A stretch of DNA of 45,720 bases from Streptococcus panodentis (lineage in GTDB: Bacteria > Bacillota > Bacilli > Lactobacillales > Streptococcaceae). Below are positions 24,082 through 34,674 of this stretch, piece by piece. Position numbers and translations under genes: made by a program. Below the pieces are notes generated by a model, which saw only the letters and a list, made by a program, of their open reading frames with translations, was not told where the DNA came from and made no database searches. Every line of letters begins with the position of its first letter. Within the stretch, counting starts at the first letter, position 1. The stretch lies in contig NZ_QFAY01000024.1 in the NCBI RefSeq assembly GCF_017884005.1, positions 1-45,720 on the forward strand. Direction: 5' to 3'.

Positions 24082-26389
24082 CTGCATCTAGGACTTGAAA
24101 GACAGTTGCCGTCAGATTTTCCACATAGAAAGGTTTCTTATGGCGGCTGTTGCCGGCCACTAAGCGCAGGCGGTCAGCATCATTAGCTAGGTAGTACGGC
24201 AGGCCGCTGGCATTAAAGATGATTTCATAATGCTGCTCATCCTTGATCTCAAAGATAATTAGGCCGCTGCCCTGCTCTGCTGATTTGACAAAGACATGCT
24301 TATAAATATCTTCATAGGTCTGATAGGAAAATTCTTTCGCTGTCTTTTTTAAATGAATGATGTCTTTAATATAGTCAATGCTGTCCTGGTGCTGGCTGAT
24401 AAGGTCCCAGTTGACCTGATTGACCGCATCCGGCGCATTGTAGCTGTTCATAGCTCTTTCGCGGTCGCTGGCCAGAATCTGGCCTTCTGCTCCGGTCCCC
24501 AGCAGCTTGCTGCGGGAGAACTCCTGCCCCAGCTCCATAAATGCCATGCCCTGCATGAGCAGGTTCATAGCTGTCGCCAGCTCAATCCGTTTGGTGCGGG
24601 TCAGCTCATCATCATCCGGATGCAGATCCGCCAGCAGGTCATGCAGGTTGAAATTGTCATGGGCTTCTACATAGTTGAGCACCTGCTGCGGCAGCAGATA
24701 GGAGCCCAGCTCACTGCTGCCCAGAATGGACTTGGCCACAATATCCTCCGTAGCCTGACCGCTGACAAAACCGGCTTTCAGGCCGCCATAGACCTCTGCT
24801 CCCTTGACAGCATCGCGCTCAGTATCATTGAAAAAAGCGATCCGCGGCATCTGGTAGGCATTGTCTTTCTTAGCCTTGTCTTCCGGCATCAGTCCGGTGC
24901 CCATATCCCAGCCTTCGCCATAGAGCAGGATACGCGGATCCACCTCATCCATCGCCTGACGGATTGCATTCATCGTTTCTACATCATGAATGCCCATCAG
25001 ATCAAAGCGGAAGCCATCGATATTGAACTCCCTGACCCAATAGAGCAGAGAGTCAATCATGAACTTACGGAACATCTCATGCTCACTGGCCGTTTCGCTG
25101 CCAACTCCCGTTCCATTTTGGAAAGAGCCGTTGGCATTCATACGATAGTAATAATCCGGCACAGTCGCCTGAAAGGCCGAATCATAGGTGGAATAGATAT
25201 GATTGTAAACCACATCCAGTGTCACAGAGATCCCCGCATCATGGTAGGCCTGAATCATCGTTTTCAAATCACGGATGGCCTGCGCTGGGTCAGCAGGATT
25301 GCTGGAAAAGCTGGTTTCCGGAGCATTGTAATTCTGCGGGTCGTAGCCCCAGTTGTAGGTGACCTGTCCTGTCTGGTCATAGTCCTTGTGCCGATCGGAG
25401 ATTGGCTGCAGCTGAACGACATTGACGCCCAGCTTTCGGACATAGTCAAACCCTGTAGGCTGACCCAGATGATTTTCAGTGCCGGTCTGGCAGGCTCCCA
25501 GAAAGGTCCCGCTCAGGCGGCCGGCAACCCCTGAGCTCTCCGACTTGCTGAAATCCCGAATATGCATCTCGTAGATAACGGCCTGATTGGGATTGTCCAA
25601 ACGCCAGACAGCTTCTCTGCCCTGACGGACATGAAAGCCCGGCACCTGCCTCTCCTCTGCTGTCAGAATAGCCGAACGCTTGCCGTCAGGACTGGTGGCT
25701 ATGGTATAAGGATCGCGGCTGTAAAAGTTCCTGTACTCAAAGCTGACATGATACTGATAGGCCTTCCCAGCTAAGTCCTCTGTCAGCTCCGCTGTCCAGA
25801 CGCCGATGGTATTATCAGCATGATTCTGAGAGTAAACGGTCCCTTTTTCCATAGGAAAAGTCTGATAGACCGGTGCTTCATTGCCGGCAGACTGGTAGAT
25901 TACCAATTCTACTTTTTTAGCCGTCGGTGCCCAGAGCTTGAAGGTGTGGCTTTCCCCCGTCTGACGGTGTCCCAGCCAGCCCTGATAGCCCCAGCATTCG
26001 TCAAAATAGTCCGGCCTCAGAGCCATATCAAAGTTATGAGGCCGCCGGCGTGAATACTGGTGACTCGTCGTTGCAGCCTGCAGGGAATAATAAACCTGAT
26101 GGTCCCCTTCAATCAGCCAGACCTCTGTCCTTAAGTGAGGGGGCAGCAGGTCAATACGGTAGTCGCAGGACTGACTGGACCAGTCCGATCGTTTGATAAT
26201 GACATGGGCATGGTCCAAGGGGTCCCAAGTCTGGAAGGACAGCTCGCCCTGAATACCGAAATAATCCAATTTTGAAAAGGAGGACTCCTGGCCCCATTTA
26301 TTCATCTGCCACTGCCACATATCATAGGAGAAATAATCTCCTTTTGGATTGTGGTAATGGACTAAGACCTTATAGTCTAACATTTTCAT
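24071..26389 (-). CDS. pulA: Type I pullulanase
   Basis: This ~772-aa protein hydrolyses alpha-1,6 branches of pullulan, glycogen and branched dextrins. An N-terminal carbohydrate-binding region is followed by the GH13 catalytic barrel. The type I signature YNWGYDPQNYNAPE is present, the nucleophile Asp is in GFRFDLMG (about residue 460) and the acid Glu in LLYGEGWD (about 490). There is no signal peptide, LPXTG or surface anchor, so this is the intracellular form used on glycogen. The ATG at 26389 is preferred to the TTG one codon earlier. It lies 15 bases after dgkB, in an operon with ligA and dgkB. Confidence 0.93.
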   Translation of the reverse strand: MKMLDYKVLVHYHNPKGDYFSYDMWQWQMNKWGQESSFSKLDYFGIQGELSFQTWDPLDHAHVIIKRSDWSSQSCDYRIDLLPPHLRTEVWLIEGDHQVYYSLQAATTSHQYSRRRPHNFDMALRPDYFDECWGYQGWLGHRQTGESHTFKLWAPTAKKVELVIYQSAGNEAPVYQTFPMEKGTVYSQNHADNTIGVWTAELTEDLAGKAYQYHVSFEYRNFYSRDPYTIATSPDGKRSAILTAEERQVPGFHVRQGREAVWRLDNPNQAVIYEMHIRDFSKSESSGVAGRLSGTFLGACQTGTENHLGQPTGFDYVRKLGVNVVQLQPISDRHKDYDQTGQVTYNWGYDPQNYNAPETSFSSNPADPAQAIRDLKTMIQAYHDAGISVTLDVVYNHIYSTYDSAFQATVPDYYYRMNANGSFQNGTGVGSETASEHEMFRKFMIDSLLYWVREFNIDGFRFDLMGIHDVETMNAIRQAMDEVDPRILLYGEGWDMGTGLMPEDKAKKDNAYQMPRIAFFNDTERDAVKGAEVYGGLKAGFVSGQATEDIVAKSILGSSELGSYLLPQQVLNYVEAHDNFNLHDLLADLHPDDDELTRTKRIELATAMNLLMQGMAFMELGQEFSRSKLLGTGAEGQILASDRERAMNSYNAPDAVNQVNWDLISQHQDSIDYIKDIIHLKKTAKEFSYQTYEDIYKHVFVKSAEQGSGLIIFEIKDEQHYEIIFNASGLPYYLANDADRLRLVAGNSRHKKPFYVENLTATVFQVLDAEKT

Positions 26390-26404
26390 CAATCTCTTCT
26401 CTAG

Positions 26405-29331
<2,927 letters not shown>

Positions 29332-29382
29332 TTATCACAAGTAGGCAAAATCTTCCCGTTTTTATGCCCAAAAATGAAGAAA

Positions 29383-29407
29383 CAACCATGACAGCGCACA
29401 GTTGTTG
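29383..29407 (-). terminator. Possible terminator of queT
   Basis: On the minus strand AACAAC pairs with GTTGTT around a 13-base loop and is followed by TCTTCATTTTT. The stem is short and the T run broken, so this is a weak candidate. Confidence 0.35.
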
Positions 29408-29414
29408 AAAGAGA

Positions 29415-29924
29415 TTATTGTGTCAAATCAATATAAGCAGCCAGTCTGTTTATCAGCAGAGCTCCAATCAAGAGGGAAGCCAGCTCTCCCGCTGCTGTTG
29501 TCAGCCAAGTAAAGAAAAAGGGCGCACCCATCAGGAAATGCAGTTCCGCAGCAATGGTCACCATACTGAGGGAAAAGAAAAGGGAAAAGTAAAAATGATC
29601 CAGACGCATCAGGCCGCCTAAGATAAAGCGGTCCTTGAATTTGCCAAAAAGAACGACTCCCAGAGTCAGAAATACCAGGGTAGAGCCGCCGCCGACCAGC
29701 ACATCAATCAGCATGGGACTGAAGAAATTGGCAATCACACAGCCCAGCGTTACGCCGATGATATATTTCTTATTGTAAAAAGCAGTGAAGTTCAGCATTT
29801 CAGCAATGCGAAACTGAACAGCTCCAAAACTAATCACATTGAAAGGCGGTGTGACCGTTAAGACAACATAGACAGCCGCGACAACAGCAATCTGAGCCAT
29901 ATCGCGTGCAGTTAATTTTTGCAT
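29415..29924 (-). CDS. queT: Queuosine precursor transporter, ECF S component
   Basis: This 169-aa integral membrane protein of the QueT (COG4708) family is the substrate-binding subunit of an ECF transporter for preQ1/preQ0. About five or six membrane segments and the family motif VISFGAVQFRIAEMLN are visible. A longer frame from 29948 is rejected, because its first eight codons lie inside the riboswitch. The ATG at 29924 (MQKLTARDM) has the ribosome site AAAGGAGAA, which is the last element of that riboswitch. Confidence 0.92.
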   Translation of the reverse strand: MQKLTARDMAQIAVVAAVYVVLTVTPPFNVISFGAVQFRIAEMLNFTAFYNKKYIIGVTLGCVIANFFSPMLIDVLVGGGSTLVFLTLGVVLFGKFKDRFILGGLMRLDHFYFSLFFSLSMVTIAAELHFLMGAPFFFTWLTTAAGELASLLIGALLINRLAAYIDLTQ

Positions 29925-29930
29925 AAGAGA

Positions 29931-29990
29931 TTCTCCTTTAGCGGCCAAACCGCTTCTACTATGCTTGACGAAAGAAGCTAAGCGTCAAGG
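29931..29990 (-). promoter_or_regulatory. preQ1-II riboswitch
   Basis: On the minus strand the leader has CTTGACGCTTAGC, then TTTCGTCAAGCATAG, then the hairpin AAGCGGTTTGGCCGCT, then AAAGGAGAA. This is the known preQ1-II (COG4708 motif) layout: first stem CTTGACG/CGTCAAG, the conserved CTTAGC, a 3' hairpin, and a Shine-Dalgarno sequence sequestered when preQ1 binds. It should repress translation of queT when preQ1 is plentiful. Confidence 0.9.
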
Positions 29991-30060
29991 GCTGCATGAA
30001 TTCAAATTACACAGCATTTCAAGTATAGCATAAAACTGTAAAATATGATAGACTAATCTT

Positions 30061-30498
30061 ATGAAAAAATTAATCAAACGCTTCTTTGACAACGAGGTCC
30101 TGTCTTATCTCTTTTTCGGTGCAGCAGCGACCCTCGTTTACATGTCCACACGTCTGGCCATCTTCGCCCTCAGCGGCCATACGACATTCTCTACGATTAC
30201 GGCCAATGTCACAGCCGTTCTCTTTGCCTTTGTCACCAATGACACCGTTGTATTTAAGCAGGAACGCAAGGGCTGGCAAAAGCGTCTGATTAAATTTGCC
30301 TTGGCTCGCTCGGGTACACTTTTGCTGGACATTGTCCTTGCACAAGTGCTGGTGGACATCTATCCAAATATCATCGGACAGTTTGTCGGCAACAACCGCA
30401 GCCTGATCAATTCAATCGAATCCCTCTTCTCCCAAGTGCTGATTATCGTCCTCAACTATATCTTCAGCAAACTCTTTATCTTTGAAAATAAAAAATAA
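30061..30498 (+). CDS. GtrA-family membrane protein
   Basis: This 145-aa protein has four membrane segments and the GtrA-family pattern: FFGAAATLVYMSTRL at the start, NDTVVFKQ after segment 2, and LNYIFSKLFIFENKK at the end. GtrA-like proteins help move lipid-linked sugars across the membrane for cell-surface polysaccharide or teichoic acid decoration. The substrate cannot be read from the sequence. The gene is divergent from queT, with about 70 bases between it and the riboswitch start. Confidence 0.82.
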   Translation: MKKLIKRFFDNEVLSYLFFGAAATLVYMSTRLAIFALSGHTTFSTITANVTAVLFAFVTNDTVVFKQERKGWQKRLIKFALARSGTLLLDIVLAQVLVDIYPNIIGQFVGNNRSLINSIESLFSQVLIIVLNYIFSKLFIFENKK

Positions 30499-30504
30499 GA
30501 AACT

Positions 30505-30960
30505 GGCGGTGGGACAGAGGCTGAGACAGACTCCCATGATGGCTGCGCCCTCACCCGCAGAGGGATGTATCTTTGGGAAGATACTGTATAAAAGTCCTTC
30601 AGCCTCGCTTTGTTTTGGTAAAAAACTCTTGACGCGGTAGCTGATTGCTCAAAAGCTCCAGTGGAGGTTTTGAGGTTAGGATGTGTCAAGACTGTTCGTC
30701 TTTTAGACTCCAAAAAGTTCCTACATTGAGGAAAACTCTGTTTTCCTTATCCCCAACCTCTCATAGTCCCCCCCGGACTGTTTTGACACAAACTGCGTTT
30801 ATTTTATCCCCAACCTCTCCCAGTCCACCCGGACTGTTTTGACACAAACTGCGTTTGTTTTATCCCCAACCTCTCCCAGTCCACCCGGACTGTGAGAGCC
30901 TCGCGGGCTGGGAGTGAAAAGGTTTGGGGAACCTTTTCAGCCTGAGCTTAGAAACAAAAG
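30505..30960. repeat. Dispersed modular repeat, copy C
   Basis: This ~450-base mosaic starts GGCGGTGGGACAGAGGCTGAG and includes CTCGCTTTGTTTTGGTAAAAA, TTGACGCGGTAGCTGATTGC and GTCTTTTAGACTCCAAAAAG, all shared with copy D at 38750-39245. It ends with the GGGCTGGGAG..ACAAAAGAG module of copy A. No intact gene lies inside; short frames in it are products of the repeat. Confidence 0.8.
30745..30896. repeat. Tandem repeat, 56-57 base period, almost three copies
   Basis: Units begin TTATCCCCAACCTCTC at 30747, 30804 and 30860, and each contains CCCGGACTG. The first two continue with TTTTGACACAAACTGCGTTT. A related single unit occurs at 39210-39245. The repeat is contiguous without spacers, so it is not a CRISPR array. 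Confidence 0.8.
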
Positions 30961-31312
30961 AGAGCCCTCAGACAGTCAGGCCCTGGACATCTATTTAGAA
31001 GATGAGGAAGGAAATCTCATTGCCGGTATGGCAGCCGAAACTTTCGGAAATTGGCTGGAAATAGAATATTTATATGTGCAAGAGGGGTTGCGAAGGCAAG
31101 GCATCGGCTCAAAAATTTTTAATTTGGCAGAAAAGGAAGCCAGATTAAGAAAGTGTAAATATTCATTTGTGGACACTTATCAGTTTCAAGCTCCGTCTTT
31201 TTATAAAAAGCATGGCTATAATGATTCACATTCAATGCATGAGCTGCAGTTTCTTACCAAGCAGAGAAATATAGTGAGGTATAGATTGAAGCTGCTTTGC
31301 CCTAATAAATAA
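30914..31312 (+). CDS. GNAT N-acetyltransferase with repeat-derived N-terminus
   Basis: This 132-aa frame has the GNAT core: LDIYLEDEEGNLIAGMA, then YLYVQEGLRRQGIGSKIF as the acetyl-CoA binding motif, then DTYQFQAPSFYKKHGY. The first ~16 residues, including the GTG start, are translated from the dispersed repeat module that also lies at 1-58. The first strand and helix usual in such proteins are missing. The gene was apparently cut at its 5' end by the repeat; ribosome binding is poor (GGCTGGGA). It may be a pseudogene. Confidence 0.6.
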   Translation: MKRFGEPFQPELRNKREPSDSQALDIYLEDEEGNLIAGMAAETFGNWLEIEYLYVQEGLRRQGIGSKIFNLAEKEARLRKCKYSFVDTYQFQAPSFYKKHGYNDSHSMHELQFLTKQRNIVRYRLKLLCPNK

Positions 31313-31344
31313 AACTGGACCAGATAATTCTGATCCAGTTTTTT
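31312..31344. terminator. Bidirectional terminator between convergent genes
   Basis: The stem AAACTGGACCAGA with TCTGATCCAGTTT (one G-T pair) is followed by T on the plus strand and, through the A run on the left, by T on the minus strand. It serves both the acetyltransferase and the convergent B3/B4 gene. Confidence 0.85.
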
Positions 31345-31349
31345 GATCC

Positions 31350-32057
31350 TTAAATGTCTGCACTTGGACTTTCCGCCGTCAGATGGGTAATCTCCCCCTT
31401 GATAGCAAAGTATTCCTGCACCAGACTTTGCAGTTCCTTCATGGCTGCCTGGGCACGCGCTGCCTGCTCACCATTAATGGCCTCAATGACCAAAACAGCA
31501 TCTTGGGTCTCTTCCGTCAGCATGGTCCGCTGGGCTTCCCGCCAGTTGAGACAGCGGCAGACCGCTCCCTCATCATCATAGTAAATGATTTCCTCTGGCA
31601 GAGCCGGCGCGTCGCTCTCAGCTCCCAGCGGAAAGAATGGCTCTCCTCCTTTTGCCTTTCCCAGATGAAGACCGCCCTCAATCTTGTCCAGATCTTCGCC
31701 GCCGCAGGGCAGCGCATAGGAAAGAGAAACGCTGTTGTAAATATCGACCAGCGGATTGATGGGGTTAAATTCCCGTCCCTGACTGACCCGCTTGAGCAGG
31801 GCTTCGATAGAAGAACGGGCTCCTTTCTTGGTCTTGAATTGGCTGAAGGCCTGCCGCCAGTCCTGAATAACCTCATTCTGGGTGAAGTTCTCATCGGGAA
31901 TAAAGTCTTCCGCCCGCTTTGCTCCCTTATCCAAAAGCGACTTGAAATAAGGATCCTTGCTCTCATCTACACGATTGTCCAATCCCTTGACAGCCATGAT
32001 GCTAATCTGTGCCTGCGGGAAAAGCTCCCAAAATTCATTTTCAACTGTAATTTTCAT
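31350..32057 (-). CDS. B3/B4 tRNA-binding domain protein
   Basis: This 235-aa protein resembles stand-alone B3/B4 domains, the editing-like module of the phenylalanyl-tRNA synthetase beta chain. Visible motifs are NPLVDIYNSVSLSYALPCGGEDLD in the middle, FFPLGAES, and EIIYYDDEGAVCRCLNWREAQR. Such proteins may clear mischarged tRNA or act as hydrolases; the exact role here is unknown. It is the second gene of a two-gene operon with a MarR regulator, starting 10 bases after it. Confidence 0.8.
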   Translation of the reverse strand: MKITVENEFWELFPQAQISIMAVKGLDNRVDESKDPYFKSLLDKGAKRAEDFIPDENFTQNEVIQDWRQAFSQFKTKKGARSSIEALLKRVSQGREFNPINPLVDIYNSVSLSYALPCGGEDLDKIEGGLHLGKAKGGEPFFPLGAESDAPALPEEIIYYDDEGAVCRCLNWREAQRTMLTEETQDAVLVIEAINGEQAARAQAAMKELQSLVQEYFAIKGEITHLTAESPSADI

Positions 32058-32066
32058 GGTGTAACC

Positions 32067-32516
32067 TCAATACTTTCTTTTCAGTCCTTTTTTAACCCAA
32101 TCCCAGTCGCCCGTGATATTCTCGCGGATCCGAACCAGCATCTCTTCCAGCTGCTCAGCCTCACTGCCCGAAAATCCCTGCAGAGCTGTCTGCTCAGAAT
32201 AGTTATTTTCTGCCAGAATGAGGGGATACAGCGCTGCTCCTTTATCTGTCACAAACCACTCCTTGTTTTTGCGGCTGTGGGCAGCCGGCCGCTGCTCCAG
32301 CAGGCCCTTGGCCTCCAGCTTCCTGACTGAGCGGGCCACCGTCGAGCGATCCACCTTGAGCAGCTCGGACAGCTCTTCCTGGATAATGCCCGGATGCTCC
32401 GCAATGCGCACCAGATACAGATACTGGCCCCGCGCCAAATCTATGTCGCGAAATTCAATATTGGCAATCGAATCCAAGGCCCGGGCGATGATTCCAATCT
32501 CACGCAATACTGACAT
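32067..32516 (-). CDS. MarR-family transcriptional regulator
   Basis: This 149-aa winged-helix regulator has the DNA-binding part LSELLKVDRSTVARSVRKLEAKGLLEQ (cited in pieces: LLKVDRSTVARSV, KLEAKGLLEQ) and wing HSRKNKEWFVTDKG. The ATG at 32516 behind AAAGGAGGG is chosen; a frame 13 codons longer would start inside the promoter. The promoter carries a perfect palindrome over its -35 box, so it probably represses its own operon. Confidence 0.88.
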   Translation of the reverse strand: MSVLREIGIIARALDSIANIEFRDIDLARGQYLYLVRIAEHPGIIQEELSELLKVDRSTVARSVRKLEAKGLLEQRPAAHSRKNKEWFVTDKGAALYPLILAENNYSEQTALQGFSGSEAEQLEEMLVRIRENITGDWDWVKKGLKRKY

Positions 32517-32545
32517 AAGCCCTCCTTTGGTTTTTATTTGAAACG

Positions 32546-32579
32546 AGTATAGCATATTTTTATTGAAAATGCAATAAAA
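32546..32579 (-). promoter_or_regulatory. Promoter and palindromic operator of the MarR operon
   Basis: On the minus strand TTGCAT (32569-32574), a 17-base spacer and TATACT (32546-32551) preceded by TGC make a strong promoter. A perfect inverted repeat TTTTATTG-cattttc-type centre-CAATAAAA spans 32558-32579 (8-base arms, 6-base centre) and covers the -35 box. Size and place fit a MarR dimer operator. Confidence 0.65.
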
Positions 32580-32586
32580 TAACCCA

Positions 32587-32613
32587 AAAAAGAAAAAGAG
32601 GAGAAGCCTCTTT
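32587..32613 (-). terminator. Terminator of the brkB-linked operon
   Basis: On the minus strand the stem AAAGAGG and CCTCTTT with a 5-base loop is followed by TTCTTTTTT. It lies 40 bases after the stop of the gene at 32654 and before the MarR promoter. Confidence 0.75.
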
Positions 32614-32653
32614 CCAGTTGGTGACTGTCTTAATCTAACAAAAATATATTTGA

Positions 32654-33670
32654 CTAGCTTTCCCTTTCCTTATAGTATTGTTGCAGCTCTTCTGCGGAAT
32701 TAACGACATGTTCTTGACCGTCTACCGAGTATTTGGCAGGAATGGTCACATTTTCAAAGACATTGGTGCCGGGAGGGAAGAAGAGTTCGGCAACCTTCTG
32801 AACCCACTCAATATCGACATCTTCCTTTAAGAAAGCTACATGAGAATCAGACTTTTGCATAATCTTATACAATTCTGGATAGTCTTGGGCAAGAACGGCC
32901 TTCTTAAGATTCTTTCGAGGGTAAGTATCATATAGGTCGACACCTGTCATAGACACACCGACGTCTTGTTTCTCAAGATTATCGTGAAAGCTCGTATCAG
33001 AAACAAAATTACTTTGAAGATACGACTTATCCAGCTTCACCTCACTAGCTGGCACAATCTTCCCCTCATCCAAATCAATAAAGTAAATCTTATAGTCTTC
33101 ATCTTTTTCAGCATGTTTGGGGTGGAGGATAATTCTAATATATCTCTTTTCGTCAGTCGCATTTTTTCTTATGCCGATTGAATCAACTTCAGAAGGCACG
33201 AGATTCCCATCAAAGGAACGCACCATCTTAAAGATATCAAATTCTTTTCTTTCTAATCTTTCTCCCTCTGGCTTATAAACAGCTAACTTCCAATATTCCC
33301 CCTTTTCCGGTACATTCCGGTTAAATCCATCTAAGCTGTATTGCTTTGGACTGTTTTTCAATTTCATGTATGTGTTTATAAAATAGCCATACTCAAAAGT
33401 TCTTATATTATCAAATTTCCCAACTTCCGACTCAACTTTGGCCATTTGTTGCTCTTCTTCCGATTCGACAAGTTCCCAATTATAAAATATAGCTTTCTCC
33501 CCTTCAAAAAAGGCATAATTCAGACGATACTCGGGCGCATAGTAAGTATATTGGCCGTAGTTTTCCTGAAACTGAGCCTTTTGCCATCGGTCCCAGATCT
33601 GATAGCCTATAAATCCCAGAAGCAGGATAGCCGCAAGTGCTATAATTTTTCCTTTGGTTATTTTTTTCAT
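32654..33670 (-). CDS. Membrane-anchored extracellular protein of unknown function
   Basis: This 338-aa protein has one N-terminal membrane segment (about residues 9-23, IIALAAILLLGFIGY) and a long charged outside domain with many Tyr, Glu and Lys. No lipobox, LPXTG or known catalytic motif is seen, and I do not recognise the family. It starts one base after the brkB stop, with its ribosome site GAGAGGGGA inside the end of brkB, so the two are co-translated. It may be an accessory to the BrkB-like membrane protein (inference from position only). Confidence 0.7.
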   Translation of the reverse strand: MKKITKGKIIALAAILLLGFIGYQIWDRWQKAQFQENYGQYTYYAPEYRLNYAFFEGEKAIFYNWELVESEEEQQMAKVESEVGKFDNIRTFEYGYFINTYMKLKNSPKQYSLDGFNRNVPEKGEYWKLAVYKPEGERLERKEFDIFKMVRSFDGNLVPSEVDSIGIRKNATDEKRYIRIILHPKHAEKDEDYKIYFIDLDEGKIVPASEVKLDKSYLQSNFVSDTSFHDNLEKQDVGVSMTGVDLYDTYPRKNLKKAVLAQDYPELYKIMQKSDSHVAFLKEDVDIEWVQKVAELFFPPGTNVFENVTIPAKYSVDGQEHVVNSAEELQQYYKERES

Positions 33671-33671
33671 T

Positions 33672-34628
33672 TTATCCCCTCTCTCTTCTGCTTAGACACT
33701 TGGTTTCGGATTCCATCTCTCCCTCCATCTTCTCCTCTTCTTCCCTGAAGCGCTCGATGAGCTCTCCGCTGCGGCTTTGGAATTGGTCTACATAAAGGCT
33801 TTGGATACTAGCATTAAGGACAGCCCCGACAATCAGAATTTTGGCAATGAGGATAAACCAAAACATAATAATAATCAGCACGACCGATCCGACAAAGCGG
33901 GCATCCAAAAAGCGATTCAGATAGGCTTCTACATAAGCACTGAAAAGATTCATCAGACTGTAAATGACAATAAGGACAAAGGCTGCGCCCGGCAGGACAT
34001 AGCGAATCTTGGGAATTTTGACATTGGGCAGGGAATAATAGAGCAGCACCAAAGACAGGAAGAGCATGAGGTAAACCGTTGGCTCCGTCATGGTCAGCAG
34101 CTGCTGATAAAGTCCTTGATCAAAGCGCCACATGCTGTAGAGAAAGCCCACCAGCATGCGGCCAAACATGGTCAGAGCCAGCGACAGACCCAGCAGGAGC
34201 TGCAGTCCCAGACTCATGATAAAGCCAAATATCCGGCTCCAAATCATCCCCCTCCCCTGACGGACTCCATAGCATTTATTAAAAGCCTTTTGCAGAAAGG
34301 CGATGCTCTGGGAAAAGGTCCAAAGAGCAGACAGGATTGAAATGCTCAGCAGACCGGTGGAAGGCTTGGTGAGCACATCTTGGACAATCTTAGCAACTGT
34401 GCTGTAGAGCGAATCCGGCAGCAGGTCCTTGAGGACAGCCAGCAGCTCATCCGGCTGAATCTGGAAATAAGGCAGGATGTTGGCCACAATCAGTAAGAGC
34501 GGAAAAGCCGATATCAGGAAATAATAGGCCACCGCAATGCTGGTCATATCCGTCTCAGCCGACTTGTAAAAACGGAAAAAGGTCCTTAAAAATGGATGTT
34601 CCCTTATGGTCTTGAAAAAGCTTTTCAT
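33672..34628 (-). CDS. YihY/BrkB-family membrane protein
   Basis: This 318-aa protein has about six membrane segments and the YihY/BrkB signatures: DMTSIAVAYYFLISAFPLLL at the start, LSILSALWTFSQSIAFLQKAFNKCY near residue 105 (quoted as LWTFSQSIAFLQKAFNKCY), and LPNVKIPKIRYVLPGA. The family was once called ribonuclease BN, but that assignment was wrong; its function is unsettled. It ends in a charged cytosolic tail. The ribosome site GGAGGCTGAT precedes ATG, after the map terminator. Confidence 0.85.
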   Translation of the reverse strand: MKSFFKTIREHPFLRTFFRFYKSAETDMTSIAVAYYFLISAFPLLLIVANILPYFQIQPDELLAVLKDLLPDSLYSTVAKIVQDVLTKPSTGLLSISILSALWTFSQSIAFLQKAFNKCYGVRQGRGMIWSRIFGFIMSLGLQLLLGLSLALTMFGRMLVGFLYSMWRFDQGLYQQLLTMTEPTVYLMLFLSLVLLYYSLPNVKIPKIRYVLPGAAFVLIVIYSLMNLFSAYVEAYLNRFLDARFVGSVVLIIIMFWFILIAKILIVGAVLNASIQSLYVDQFQSRSGELIERFREEEEKMEGEMESETKCLSRRERG

Positions 34629-34641
34629 ATCAGCCTCCTAT

Positions 34642-34664
34642 AAAAAAGCTGGAGTCAGTCCAGC
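34642..34664 (-). terminator. Terminator of map
   Basis: On the minus strand GCTGGA and TCCAGC with a 5-base loop are followed by six T. It lies between the map stop and the brkB ribosome site. Confidence 0.85.
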
Positions 34665-34674
34665 CTTTGTCTTT

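Noticed and set aside
24353..25534. A 393-codon plus-strand frame opposite pulA
   Set aside because: It is antisense to a clear pullulanase, has no family motif, and its composition reflects the codon pattern of pulA.
29924..29948. queT start at 29948 adding MAAKGESL
   Set aside because: These codons lie inside the preQ1-II riboswitch; the ATG at 29924 follows the riboswitch ribosome site.
30745..30896. Short direct repeats that could suggest a CRISPR array
   Set aside because: The 56-57 base units are contiguous with no unique spacers, contain parts of the dispersed repeat family, and no cas genes are near.
31383..32330. A 315-codon plus-strand frame opposite the B3/B4 and MarR genes
   Set aside because: It is the antisense shadow of two recognised genes and crosses their border, with no start signal.
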